NCBI GenBank assembly: GCA_012962595.1
Contig: DTXE01000153.1
Coordinates: 1-5,797 of the forward strand
Source of the DNA: Syntrophaceae bacterium
Lineage (GTDB): Bacteria; Desulfobacterota; DTXE01
Length of the DNA: 5,797 nucleotides
Direction of reading: 5' to 3'
Within the stretch, counting starts at the first letter, position 1; every line of letters starts with the position of its first letter. A program made the translations under genes and the position numbers. The notes beneath the pieces were generated by a model that worked only from the letters and a program-made list of their open reading frames with translations, ran no database searches and was not told the DNA's origin. Positions 1-5,797 of the stretch are shown here, one piece after another.

Positions 1-1311
1 ACCCATATCTAGGAGTCTGGTAACTGTACTGGGGGCATCGTTGGTATGAAGTGTGCTCAAAACCATATGTCCTGTCAAGGCAGCCCTTACGGCAATCTGT
101 ACTGTTTCAAAATCCCGGATCTCACCTACCATAATGATATCCGGATCTTGCCTTAGGAAGGACCTCAAGGCAGCAGCAAAGGTAAGCCCAATAGCTTCAT
201 GGGTCTGAACCTGATTTATCCCGGGCACATCTATCTCCACAGGGTCCTCCACAGTAGATATATTGACACCCGGTTGATTTAATTCGGATAGGGCAGAATA
301 CAGGGTAGTGCTTTTGCCACTCCCTGTAGGGCCCGTTACCAAAACCATCCCATAAGGCTTGTGGATAGCCTCCTTAAACTGCGCCAAGGCCTCCTTCTCA
401 AAGCCTAGTTTTGTCATATCCAGTTTGAGATCAGACTTATCCGCTAAGCGCAAAACTACCTTTTCTCCAAAGATGGTGGGCAGAACGGATACACGGAGGT
501 CTACATCATGCCCTCCACCTAACTTCAATTTGATGTGTCCATCTTGAGGTAGGCGCCTCTCTGCAATATCTAATTTGGCCATGATCTTGAGGCGGGAAAT
601 GATGGCATTTTTGAGCCTTAAGGGAAAGTGGACGTTCATAATCTCATGGAGAACCCCATCCAATCTATAGCGTATTCGTAGCACCTTCTCATAGGATTCA
701 ATATGGATATCACTGGCATGCTTTCTCACGGCATCCATCAAAGTGGCATTGACAAACCTAACTACAGGGGCTTCTTGGACTGCATTTTTCAGACCAGATA
801 AGCTGATGTCCTCCTCTTCATCCTTTACATACTCTATATTCTCTATTTTCTCCTCCTTAAAAACCTCAAGGGGATCGGATAAAGCAACCCAGGGGTAGTA
901 CTTATCAAGAGCCTTTTGGATAGAGGCCTCTGAGGCAATATTCACCTTTATATTATATCCCGTCAGGAACCTTATATCATCCAGACTGGAGGTATCAGAT
1001 GGATCTGATGCCGCAATAGTCAGGGTTTTGCCTCGACGATCCAGTGGAATAATCTGGTATCTTCTGGCAATCTCTGCTGGAATCAACTCTATAATGGAAG
1101 GTGGTATCTCTATCTTGGAAAGGTCGATCCCGGGCAGACCAAATTGCTTGCTCAGAAAGGATGTAAGGGTAGATTCCTCGATAAATCCCAGCTTAAGAAG
1201 AATAGAACCTAAACGCCCACCATCACGCTCCTGTGCCTGAAGCGCCTGTTCAAGCTGGTCAGGGGTTATAATTCCTGCCCGGATCAACAGATTGCCCAGT
1301 CTTTCTGTCAT
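1..1311 (-). CDS. pilB: Type IV pilus assembly ATPase PilB (C-terminus cut by window edge)
   Basis: This frame is open from an ATG at 1311 to the left edge, giving 437 residues of a protein that is usually about 560 to 570. PilB is the cytoplasmic hexameric ATPase that drives pilin polymerisation at the inner membrane, with PilC and PilM as partners. Residues 1-140 form a T2SSE_N/MshEN domain with two tandem repeats, RLG...G...L...L..Q at 4-27 and 33-56. An acidic linker (about 145-170) follows, then the ATPase core: ASDIHIE at 199-205, Walker A GPTGSGKST at 327-335, Asp box STVEDPVE at 352-359, Walker B with DPDIIMVGEIRD at 389-400, and His box TGHMVLSTLHTND at 413-425. The GINQV and RSFLRQDP segments read as PilB rather than GspE. 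The tetracysteine zinc region and the C-terminal domain lie outside the window. The start is supported by a GAGG five bases upstream and by the typical short lead-in to the first repeat. PilB versus a MshE-like paralogue cannot be fully separated without the neighbours. Confidence 0.9.
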   Translation of the reverse strand, partial: MTERLGNLLIRAGIITPDQLEQALQAQERDGGRLGSILLKLGFIEESTLTSFLSKQFGLPGIDLSKIEIPPSIIELIPAEIARRYQIIPLDRRGKTLTIAASDPSDTSSLDDIRFLTGYNIKVNIASEASIQKALDKYYPWVALSDPLEVFKEEKIENIEYVKDEEEDISLSGLKNAVQEAPVVRFVNATLMDAVRKHASDIHIESYEKVLRIRYRLDGVLHEIMNVHFPLRLKNAIISRLKIMAKLDIAERRLPQDGHIKLKLGGGHDVDLRVSVLPTIFGEKVVLRLADKSDLKLDMTKLGFEKEALAQFKEAIHKPYGMVLVTGPTGSGKSTTLYSALSELNQPGVNISTVEDPVEIDVPGINQVQTHEAIGLTFAAALRSFLRQDPDIIMVGEIRDFETVQIAVRAALTGHMVLSTLHTNDAPSTVTRLLDMG

Positions 1312-1368
1312 AAAGGCCTCGGTCTGCCCCCTTAAAGAGAAGCAGCAAGTATATTGTTTTATTGTAAT
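1312..1368 (-). promoter_or_regulatory. Spacer between amgK and pilB with a possible weak promoter
   Basis: This 57-base AT-rich gap is the only real spacer in the window. Read on the minus strand it holds TATACT (plus-strand 1348-1353), one base from the -10 consensus and about 37 bases before the pilB ATG, but no convincing -35 box sits 16 to 18 bases upstream. A purine run AAGGGGG (1333-1327) lies 15 bases before the ATG, and GAGG (1320-1317) lies 5 bases before it; the latter is the better ribosome binding site. No hairpin followed by a T run is visible, so there is no sign of a terminator after amgK, and read-through into pilB is plausible. The promoter call is weak. Confidence 0.2.
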
Positions 1369-2382
1369 TTAACACGAAATCCATCCATAAACAAGGGGGC
1401 GAGCCAAAATCTCCCTCAAGGCATCAAAACCCGGTATCTCCTTTAATGCAGAGCGAAGGTAATCTACACCAGCAGGTATATACTGCCTAAATCTTTCTTT
1501 CCCTTTCACCAAAGACAGAAAAGAGAAGGCCCCCAGGGCCTGCATGTTTCTTTGAAGTCCTGCCAAGTTAAAAGTAATCTCGAATCTTTCCCTATGGATA
1601 TCAAGCTTCCAGTGGTTCTTTAAAATATCCAAGTAATAATCCATAAGTTTTTCCCTTATGTGATCAGGAATTACTATATAGGCATCCTTTAGCAAGGATA
1701 CTAGATCATAATGAAGCATGCCTTGGTGTGCGCCTTGAAAATCTATTAGCCGAATTTTTTTATCTTTAATAAAAACATTCTGTGATTGGAAATCTCTATG
1801 CATAAAATAAAGGGGCTCGCTCGCAAGGTTTTGAGCAAGATACCTAAACTCTTGATCTAATCTTTCCTCATTTTCTATGGAGAGATTGCAATACCTTTGA
1901 AGAAAGTATCTCTTAAAATAACTAGTTTCCCAGCACAAAACTTGATAGTCAAAAATCCTATCCTTTAGCATGGGGCATTGCTTCATCCCTTCGGCCCCTC
2001 TCACCTGAATCTCTGCCAAGGTCTCCAATACCTTTTGATAAAAGGCTATAAACTCACCCTTATTTTTTTCATCCGAAAATTTACTGTATAGGCTGGCATC
2101 TCCCAGATCTTCTATCAAGGCTATACATTGTCCCAGGTCATAGTGATATATTTCGGGAACCCCTATACCCTTCTCCTTGAGAAAATGGCCTATATGAATA
2201 AAGGAGTGAAACATGGACTTCTCCCCTACCGTCTCCAGAAAAATCATAGATATGTCATCTTCTTTAACCCGGTAATATTTAAGGTCTGAACTTGCTCCCT
2301 CTAGTGGTACTACTACTGCTTCAGAGGAAAAAGGGCTTTGGGGTAACCTCTTTAAGGTCTTATGTAGATTAATCAATTCCAT
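1369..2382 (-). CDS. amgK: AmgK-type anomeric N-acetylmuramate/N-acetylglucosamine kinase (aminoglycoside phosphotransferase family)
   Basis: This 337-residue protein has the APH/choline kinase fold. Characterised AmgK phosphorylates MurNAc and GlcNAc at C1 in the cytoplasm, the first step of the MurNAc salvage route to UDP-MurNAc. Numbered from the ATG at 2382, an N-lobe (about 20-95) ends in the hinge IEDLGD (90-95). The catalytic loop is HRDFQSQN at 195-202 (Asp197 as base, Asn202 for metal), and LIDFQGA follows with metal-binding Asp214. The YDLVSLLKDAY stretch after it and GLQRNMQALGAF near 275-286 are typical of AmgK and unlike antibiotic-resistance APHs. A GTG at 2385 directly precedes the ATG and directly follows the murU stop (TGA-GTG-ATG), so either could start translation; ATG is preferred. 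The Shine-Dalgarno is poor, suggesting translation coupled to murU. Adjacent MurU, NamZ and NagZ genes support the assignment. A related sugar-1-kinase specificity is the main alternative. Confidence 0.85.
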   Translation of the reverse strand: MELINLHKTLKRLPQSPFSSEAVVVPLEGASSDLKYYRVKEDDISMIFLETVGEKSMFHSFIHIGHFLKEKGIGVPEIYHYDLGQCIALIEDLGDASLYSKFSDEKNKGEFIAFYQKVLETLAEIQVRGAEGMKQCPMLKDRIFDYQVLCWETSYFKRYFLQRYCNLSIENEERLDQEFRYLAQNLASEPLYFMHRDFQSQNVFIKDKKIRLIDFQGAHQGMLHYDLVSLLKDAYIVIPDHIREKLMDYYLDILKNHWKLDIHRERFEITFNLAGLQRNMQALGAFSFLSLVKGKERFRQYIPAGVDYLRSALKEIPGFDALREILARPLVYGWISC

Positions 2383-2385
2383 CAC

Positions 2386-3327
2386 TCAACATGAAATTTT
2401 CATCCCATTCCCTAAGATGACATTCCTTAAAACCTCACCCTCTTCTACGGTAATTCCATCCCAGATAATACAGTTCTCCAAGGTTGCCTCCCTTTTAATC
2501 ACACAATCTCTACCCACAGACACAAATCCCCTAAGCAAAACTCCCTCTTCTATTATCGAGCCCTCTCCTATATAAAAAGGTTTAGATGAAGGCATCTTAC
2601 CGTATATAAGCCTTTTCTTCTCAATAAGAATCTCTTGATGTGCCCTAAAATATTCAGATATATTCCCAATATGCCTCCAGTAATGATTTTTGATGACATA
2701 TCCCCTGATGCTTCCCATTTTTAGGCCTATTAACTTAAGGTAGGTATCTACAATATCGCCATATTCTCTCCCTGGCAGAAATTCTAGAATCTTTGGGTTC
2801 ATAATGGAGATCCCCGTGAAGGTCAACATCTCTAAATCAGAATCTTTAGGTTCTTTTGGATTACCCTTAATACCCACTACTTCCCCACTAGAAGTCATGG
2901 TCACAGTGTTTATAGGTGGAAAGTCGCAGAGAAGCAGGGTGGCCATAGCCTGAGTATCAATGTGGGCCTTTATGACTGGAGCAAGATTCAAATTGGTAAG
3001 GACATCGCCGTTATGGGCAATAAAAGTTTCATGACCTTTAAAGAAGTCCCTGGCGTTTCCCATGCCTCCACCAGTACCTAGTATCTGTGGTTCATAGGAG
3101 TAATGGACTTTTATCTCGAATTTTTTGCCATCTTTCAAATAATCTACAATCTTCCCATGAAGATGATGAGTATTAATAACTATCTCCCGAATCCCGCAGT
3201 GCTTGAGAGTATAAATAATATTTTCAATAATGGGACGCCCTACAATGGGCATCAGTGGCTTTGGCAATTTGTCTGTGAGGGGTTTAAGTCTAGTTCCTAA
3301 GCCTGCACAAAGGATTATGGCCTTCAT
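2386..3327 (-). CDS. murU: MurU-type N-acetylmuramate-1-phosphate uridylyltransferase with hexapeptide tail
   Basis: This 313-residue nucleotidyltransferase should convert MurNAc-1-P and UTP to UDP-MurNAc, directly downstream of AmgK in the pathway. The nucleotide-binding signature AGLGTRLKPLTDKLPKPL spans residues 8-25. LGTGGGMGNA (83-92) is the base and sugar contact loop, and NGD (106-108) carries the first metal-binding Asp. The usual second-metal motif W.DIG is here WRHIG (217-221), with His219 in place of Asp. Residues from about 250 form a short left-handed beta-helix tail of hexapeptide-like turns (IGEGSI, VGRDCVI, ENCIIWDGI), absent from the roughly 220-residue Pseudomonas MurU. The ATG follows the namZ stop by one base (TAA-G-ATG). 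The best Shine-Dalgarno, AAAGGAG at 3350-3344, is about 16 bases away, too far for normal use, so coupling is likely. By sequence alone the protein could be called a mannose-1-phosphate guanylyltransferase or another sugar nucleotidyltransferase; the neighbours favour MurU. Confidence 0.78.
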   Translation of the reverse strand: MKAIILCAGLGTRLKPLTDKLPKPLMPIVGRPIIENIIYTLKHCGIREIVINTHHLHGKIVDYLKDGKKFEIKVHYSYEPQILGTGGGMGNARDFFKGHETFIAHNGDVLTNLNLAPVIKAHIDTQAMATLLLCDFPPINTVTMTSSGEVVGIKGNPKEPKDSDLEMLTFTGISIMNPKILEFLPGREYGDIVDTYLKLIGLKMGSIRGYVIKNHYWRHIGNISEYFRAHQEILIEKKRLIYGKMPSSKPFYIGEGSIIEEGVLLRGFVSVGRDCVIKREATLENCIIWDGITVEEGEVLRNVILGNGMKISC

Positions 3328-3328
3328 C

Positions 3329-4498
3329 TTAGTATAAAAGGTACTCCTTTCTCATCTCTTTAAAACCCTCCAAGTCCTTGGCCCACCCTTCCCGCATTAC
3401 TTGCAAAGGTTCACATCTCTCTATAGCCTGTCTCAATTCATCATTCCCCACCAGTATATCAAAAGGGAGTTTCTGTTCCTCATATTCATAAGGAGGGGCT
3501 TTCCACTTAAAGTCATTAGGATATAGTTTGTAAATGGCTTTAATTATGGCTATTCCTGTAATGAAAGGCAGAAAGGTGTCTCTATTCAAAACATGTATCT
3601 GAAATCCGCCACAGAGCTCCCCCACCCATTTATCAAAGGTAGGGGTAAAATAAAGGGGACGAAAGACAACCCCTTTTAACCCCTCCTCTTGCAGGGCTTT
3701 AGCCAGCTCCTTGGGATCTATCCATGGGGCCCCAAAGACCTCAAACGGACGAGCGGTTCCCCTGCCCTCAGAGAGATTAGTGCCTTCCAAGAGGCATAAT
3801 CCCGGGTAAACTATGGCTGTATCAAGGGTAGGGATATTGGGTGAAGGCATGACCCAAGGAAGGCCAGTTTCATCAAACCAATCTTTTCTATTCCATCCTC
3901 CTAATTTCACTACCTTAAGGTTACATCCTATATTAAATACCTTATTGAACATAAGGGCCAGTTCACCTACGGTCATTCCGTGCCTTACAGGAATAGGATA
4001 TAGTCCCACGAAGGAACCAAAATCTGGGCTAAGAACCGGGCCCTCTAAACTCACACCATTTATAGGATTAGGTCTATCTAATACCAGCATCCGCTTTCCA
4101 TGCTCCGCACAGGCCTGCATACAAAGGGCCATAGTCCATATAAAGGTGTAATATCTCGAACCAATATCCTGTAAGTCGAAAACCAGGGTATCTATATCCT
4201 CCAACATCTGCCTTGTGGGTTTGCGAGTCTTCCCATAAAGGCTGTAAACAGGAAGTTTTGTGTGACGATCCTGATATCCTTCCCATTCCACCATGTTTGC
4301 CTGAGTATCACCATGGAGACCATGTTGAGGGCCAAAAAGGGCTTTTAAATAAACCCGTTTTTCTCTTAAAAAGATATCCACTGTATGCTCCAATCTAGAG
4401 TCCACCGACGCTGGATGAACCACCAATCCCACCCTTTCGCCTCGTAAGATAGTGAAGTTGGTGTATCTTAAGATATCTATTCCTACCTTGGCAGACAT
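3329..4498 (-). CDS. namZ: NamZ-like exo-beta-N-acetylmuramidase (DUF1343 family)
   Basis: This 389-residue protein matches DUF1343 along its length. The founding member, Bacillus subtilis NamZ, removes MurNAc from the non-reducing ends of peptidoglycan fragments. Family landmarks here are RGERVGLVVHPASVD (19-33), LFGPQHGLHGDTQ (54-66), LPVYSLYG (82-89), FDLQDIGSRYYTF (107-119), LDRPNPING (140-148), YPIPVRHGMTVGEL (167-180), PWVMPSPNIPTLDTA (214-228) and EGTNLSEGRGTARPFE (238-253). In the second landmark many members have SPEHG where this one has GPQHG, so Gln58 replaces a conserved Glu. The N-terminus (MSAKVGIDILRY) shows no signal peptide, so the enzyme is predicted to be cytoplasmic, unlike secreted Bacillus or periplasmic Bacteroidota members. 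The ATG lies 13 bases after the nagZ stop with no clear Shine-Dalgarno, and no in-frame ATG or GTG sits close upstream. Family membership is firm; MurNAcase activity is inferred from the family and from the operon partners. Confidence 0.88.
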   Translation of the reverse strand: MSAKVGIDILRYTNFTILRGERVGLVVHPASVDSRLEHTVDIFLREKRVYLKALFGPQHGLHGDTQANMVEWEGYQDRHTKLPVYSLYGKTRKPTRQMLEDIDTLVFDLQDIGSRYYTFIWTMALCMQACAEHGKRMLVLDRPNPINGVSLEGPVLSPDFGSFVGLYPIPVRHGMTVGELALMFNKVFNIGCNLKVVKLGGWNRKDWFDETGLPWVMPSPNIPTLDTAIVYPGLCLLEGTNLSEGRGTARPFEVFGAPWIDPKELAKALQEEGLKGVVFRPLYFTPTFDKWVGELCGGFQIHVLNRDTFLPFITGIAIIKAIYKLYPNDFKWKAPPYEYEEQKLPFDILVGNDELRQAIERCEPLQVMREGWAKDLEGFKEMRKEYLLY

Positions 4499-4511
4499 GT
4501 TATACAGAAAG

Positions 4512-5797
4512 TCATCGGTTAAATAAAAGATTAAGCACAGCCTCTATCTGAACCCGGCGAAAGCCATAGGTCTTGATAATGGATACATCCCGGCCAATAA
4601 ACTTTTCATCTAAAGGACTACCCAACAAGATAACAATGGCCTCTCTGAATTTTTTTTCTATTGCCTGCAATAAGTGGCGCTGATTGCTGTAGGCATGAGC
4701 CTCAAAACAAAAGAATATTACCAAGTCTGTTTTCTCTAATTTGTTGATTAAAAAATTTGCCTTATACATATTTTGTTCCAACGGTACCTTAAAAAATCCC
4801 ATTTTTTCTTGAGGAACCTTGAGATATTTCCTTATTAATCCCTCACCTTCCATCACCTCCCTTTCAAGAAAAATGTGGTCTCCAAGGGAGGAAAAATCTG
4901 GATAGATGATGACCACCTTCTTATCAGTTTTAATAGGTATTAATCCTTTTTTATCACGAGATATCTGGACCGAACATCGAGCAATACTTTTAGCCAGTTC
5001 TGTCCCGCTTATTTCTGGTTTGATTTTATCTGCCTGATAAAGTTTTTTATCTATCAGTGTTTCAATCCTCCTGGTAGATTCGTCAAGTTCTGAAGTTCTT
5101 AATCCTCCACTTTTATAAGCCTCTACTAGGGAATTAAACCCCCTTTCCTGATACTCTCTATTTGAACAGATTAACACCATATTATGCCCTGCCATTACAC
5201 ACTTTACTACTGCGTCCTCAATAGCATAATGCCTCCCAATGGCCCCCATTTCCAGATCATCTGAAATAATGATGCCCTTAAACCCCAGCTCTTTTCTTAG
5301 CAAGTGATAAATGATATTATGAGAAAAGGTTGCAGGAAGGCTATCCAAGGAGCTATAGACTACATGTGAGCTCATAACCAGATCAACCCCAGCTTCTATA
5401 GCCTTAATAAATGGATATAGGTGTGTCCTTATGGCCTCATAAGGCAAATCAATGGTGGGCAAATCCACATGGGCATCCATGGTGGCTGCCCCCTTTCCTG
5501 GAAAATGTTTAGCTGTTGCACTTACACCTGAGCTCTGCATTCCCTCTATTAGAGAAACCCCTAAAGAGGCTACTATGAAAGGGTGTGATCCAAAAGACCT
5601 TATAGTTATACCTGGGTTGTATGAGTCAGTAAGAACATCTAATACGGGGGCCAAATTGATATTAATCCCCAATTCCCTCAACTCAAGAGCAGAAATCATC
5701 CCTTGCTGAAAGGCAAATTTGCGGTTGCCACTTATCCCAAGGGCCATGTTCCCAGGGAAAACAGTTACACCTTGATCGAATCTTATAATGCGCCCAC
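4512..5797 (-). CDS. nagZ: Glycoside hydrolase family 3 beta-N-acetylhexosaminidase, NagZ type (N-terminus cut by window edge)
   Basis: The frame is open through the right edge, with 427 complete codons visible. The internal Met at 5747 is not the start, because the preceding codons (..RFDQGVTVFPGN) continue the GH3 barrel; roughly 50 to 60 residues are probably missing. NagZ removes GlcNAc from GlcNAc-anhydroMurNAc-peptides or muropeptide ends during wall recycling. Counting from Met5747, landmarks are INLAPVLDV (30-38), IRSFG (49-53), KHFPGKG (80-86), DAH (91-93, His93 the expected acid/base of the NagZ-type dyad) and SDDLEMGAI (162-170, first Asp the likely nucleophile). The usual PGHG and DSH appear as PGKG and DAH. 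The barrel is followed from about residue 260 by some 150 residues (RDKKGLIPIK, KKVVIIYPD, DLVIFF, IVILLGSP) that look like a GH3 C-terminal alpha/beta sandwich; Gram-negative NagZ is usually a single domain of about 340 residues. Localisation cannot be judged without the N-terminus. Confidence 0.87.
   Translation of the reverse strand, partial: GRIIRFDQGVTVFPGNMALGISGNRKFAFQQGMISALELRELGININLAPVLDVLTDSYNPGITIRSFGSHPFIVASLGVSLIEGMQSSGVSATAKHFPGKGAATMDAHVDLPTIDLPYEAIRTHLYPFIKAIEAGVDLVMSSHVVYSSLDSLPATFSHNIIYHLLRKELGFKGIIISDDLEMGAIGRHYAIEDAVVKCVMAGHNMVLICSNREYQERGFNSLVEAYKSGGLRTSELDESTRRIETLIDKKLYQADKIKPEISGTELAKSIARCSVQISRDKKGLIPIKTDKKVVIIYPDFSSLGDHIFLEREVMEGEGLIRKYLKVPQEKMGFFKVPLEQNMYKANFLINKLEKTDLVIFFCFEAHAYSNQRHLLQAIEKKFREAIVILLGSPLDEKFIGRDVSIIKTYGFRRVQIEAVLNLLFNR

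Noticed and set aside
359..547. A plus-strand open frame antisense to pilB
   Set aside because: It lies antisense to the intact ATPase frame, which reads without interruption across it.
1369..2397. MurU and AmgK both end in Ile-Ser-Cys just before the stop
   Set aside because: Three shared residues with different flanking codons (TCA versus TCG, TGA versus TAA) and no longer DNA repeat around them; most likely chance.
3813..4151. A plus-strand open frame of 112 codons inside namZ
   Set aside because: It lies wholly antisense to a well-conserved DUF1343 gene, has no recognisable motif and no ribosome binding site of note, and is best explained as a shadow of the coding frame.
5452..5709. A plus-strand open frame of 85 codons antisense to nagZ
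   Set aside because: It overlaps the catalytic part of the GH3 domain on the opposite strand and shows no independent coding signal.
5745..5747. ATG at 5747 as the start of nagZ
   Set aside because: The frame stays open to the window edge and the upstream codons encode expected GH3 barrel sequence, so the true start is outside the window.
1..5797. CRISPR arrays, tRNA or rRNA genes, insertion sequences, attachment sites and defence genes
   Set aside because: No direct repeat series, cloverleaf, transposase motif or terminal inverted repeat was seen on either strand; the window is almost entirely filled by five coding regions.

Overview
The window carries five genes, all on the minus strand and packed end to end. 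In transcription order (right to left) they are: a GH3 beta-N-acetylglucosaminidase of NagZ type (N-terminus cut off by the right edge), a DUF1343/NamZ-type exo-beta-N-acetylmuramidase, a MurU-type sugar-1-phosphate nucleotidyltransferase, an AmgK-type amino-sugar kinase, and, after a 57-base spacer, the type IV pilus assembly ATPase PilB (C-terminus cut off by the left edge). No RNA gene, CRISPR array, mobile element or long repeat was found. No stretch longer than 57 bases is without a gene.

The first four genes make biochemical sense together. NagZ removes GlcNAc and NamZ removes MurNAc from the non-reducing ends of peptidoglycan fragments. AmgK phosphorylates free MurNAc (and GlcNAc in characterised homologues) at the anomeric carbon. 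MurU converts MurNAc-1-P to UDP-MurNAc, which re-enters wall synthesis and bypasses de novo GlmU/MurA/MurB synthesis. In Pseudomonas, MurNAc for this route comes from anhydroMurNAc through AnmK and the phosphatase MupP; here a NamZ-type enzyme could supply MurNAc directly. This is inferred from protein families and gene order; nothing here proves substrates. The four genes are separated by 13, 1 and 0 bases (0 to 3 for the last pair, depending on the start codon), so they look like one translationally coupled operon. Its promoter must lie to the right of the window.

The fifth gene, pilB, begins with an intact double MshEN-type repeat, the signature of c-di-GMP-binding PilB/MshE ATPases, followed by the standard secretion ATPase core. 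It could be read through from the recycling genes or use a weak promoter in the 57-base spacer. Features worth a closer look are conserved acidic residues replaced in both NamZ (Glu to Gln) and MurU (Asp to His), a left-handed beta-helix tail on MurU, and a second domain on NagZ.

The organism appears to be a Gram-negative-type bacterium of moderate G+C (about 40 to 45 % by eye). The combination of a MshEN-bearing PilB with AmgK/MurU and compact operons would suit a member of the former Deltaproteobacteria (Desulfobacterota) or a nearby anaerobic lineage, but no marker gene here fixes the taxonomy.
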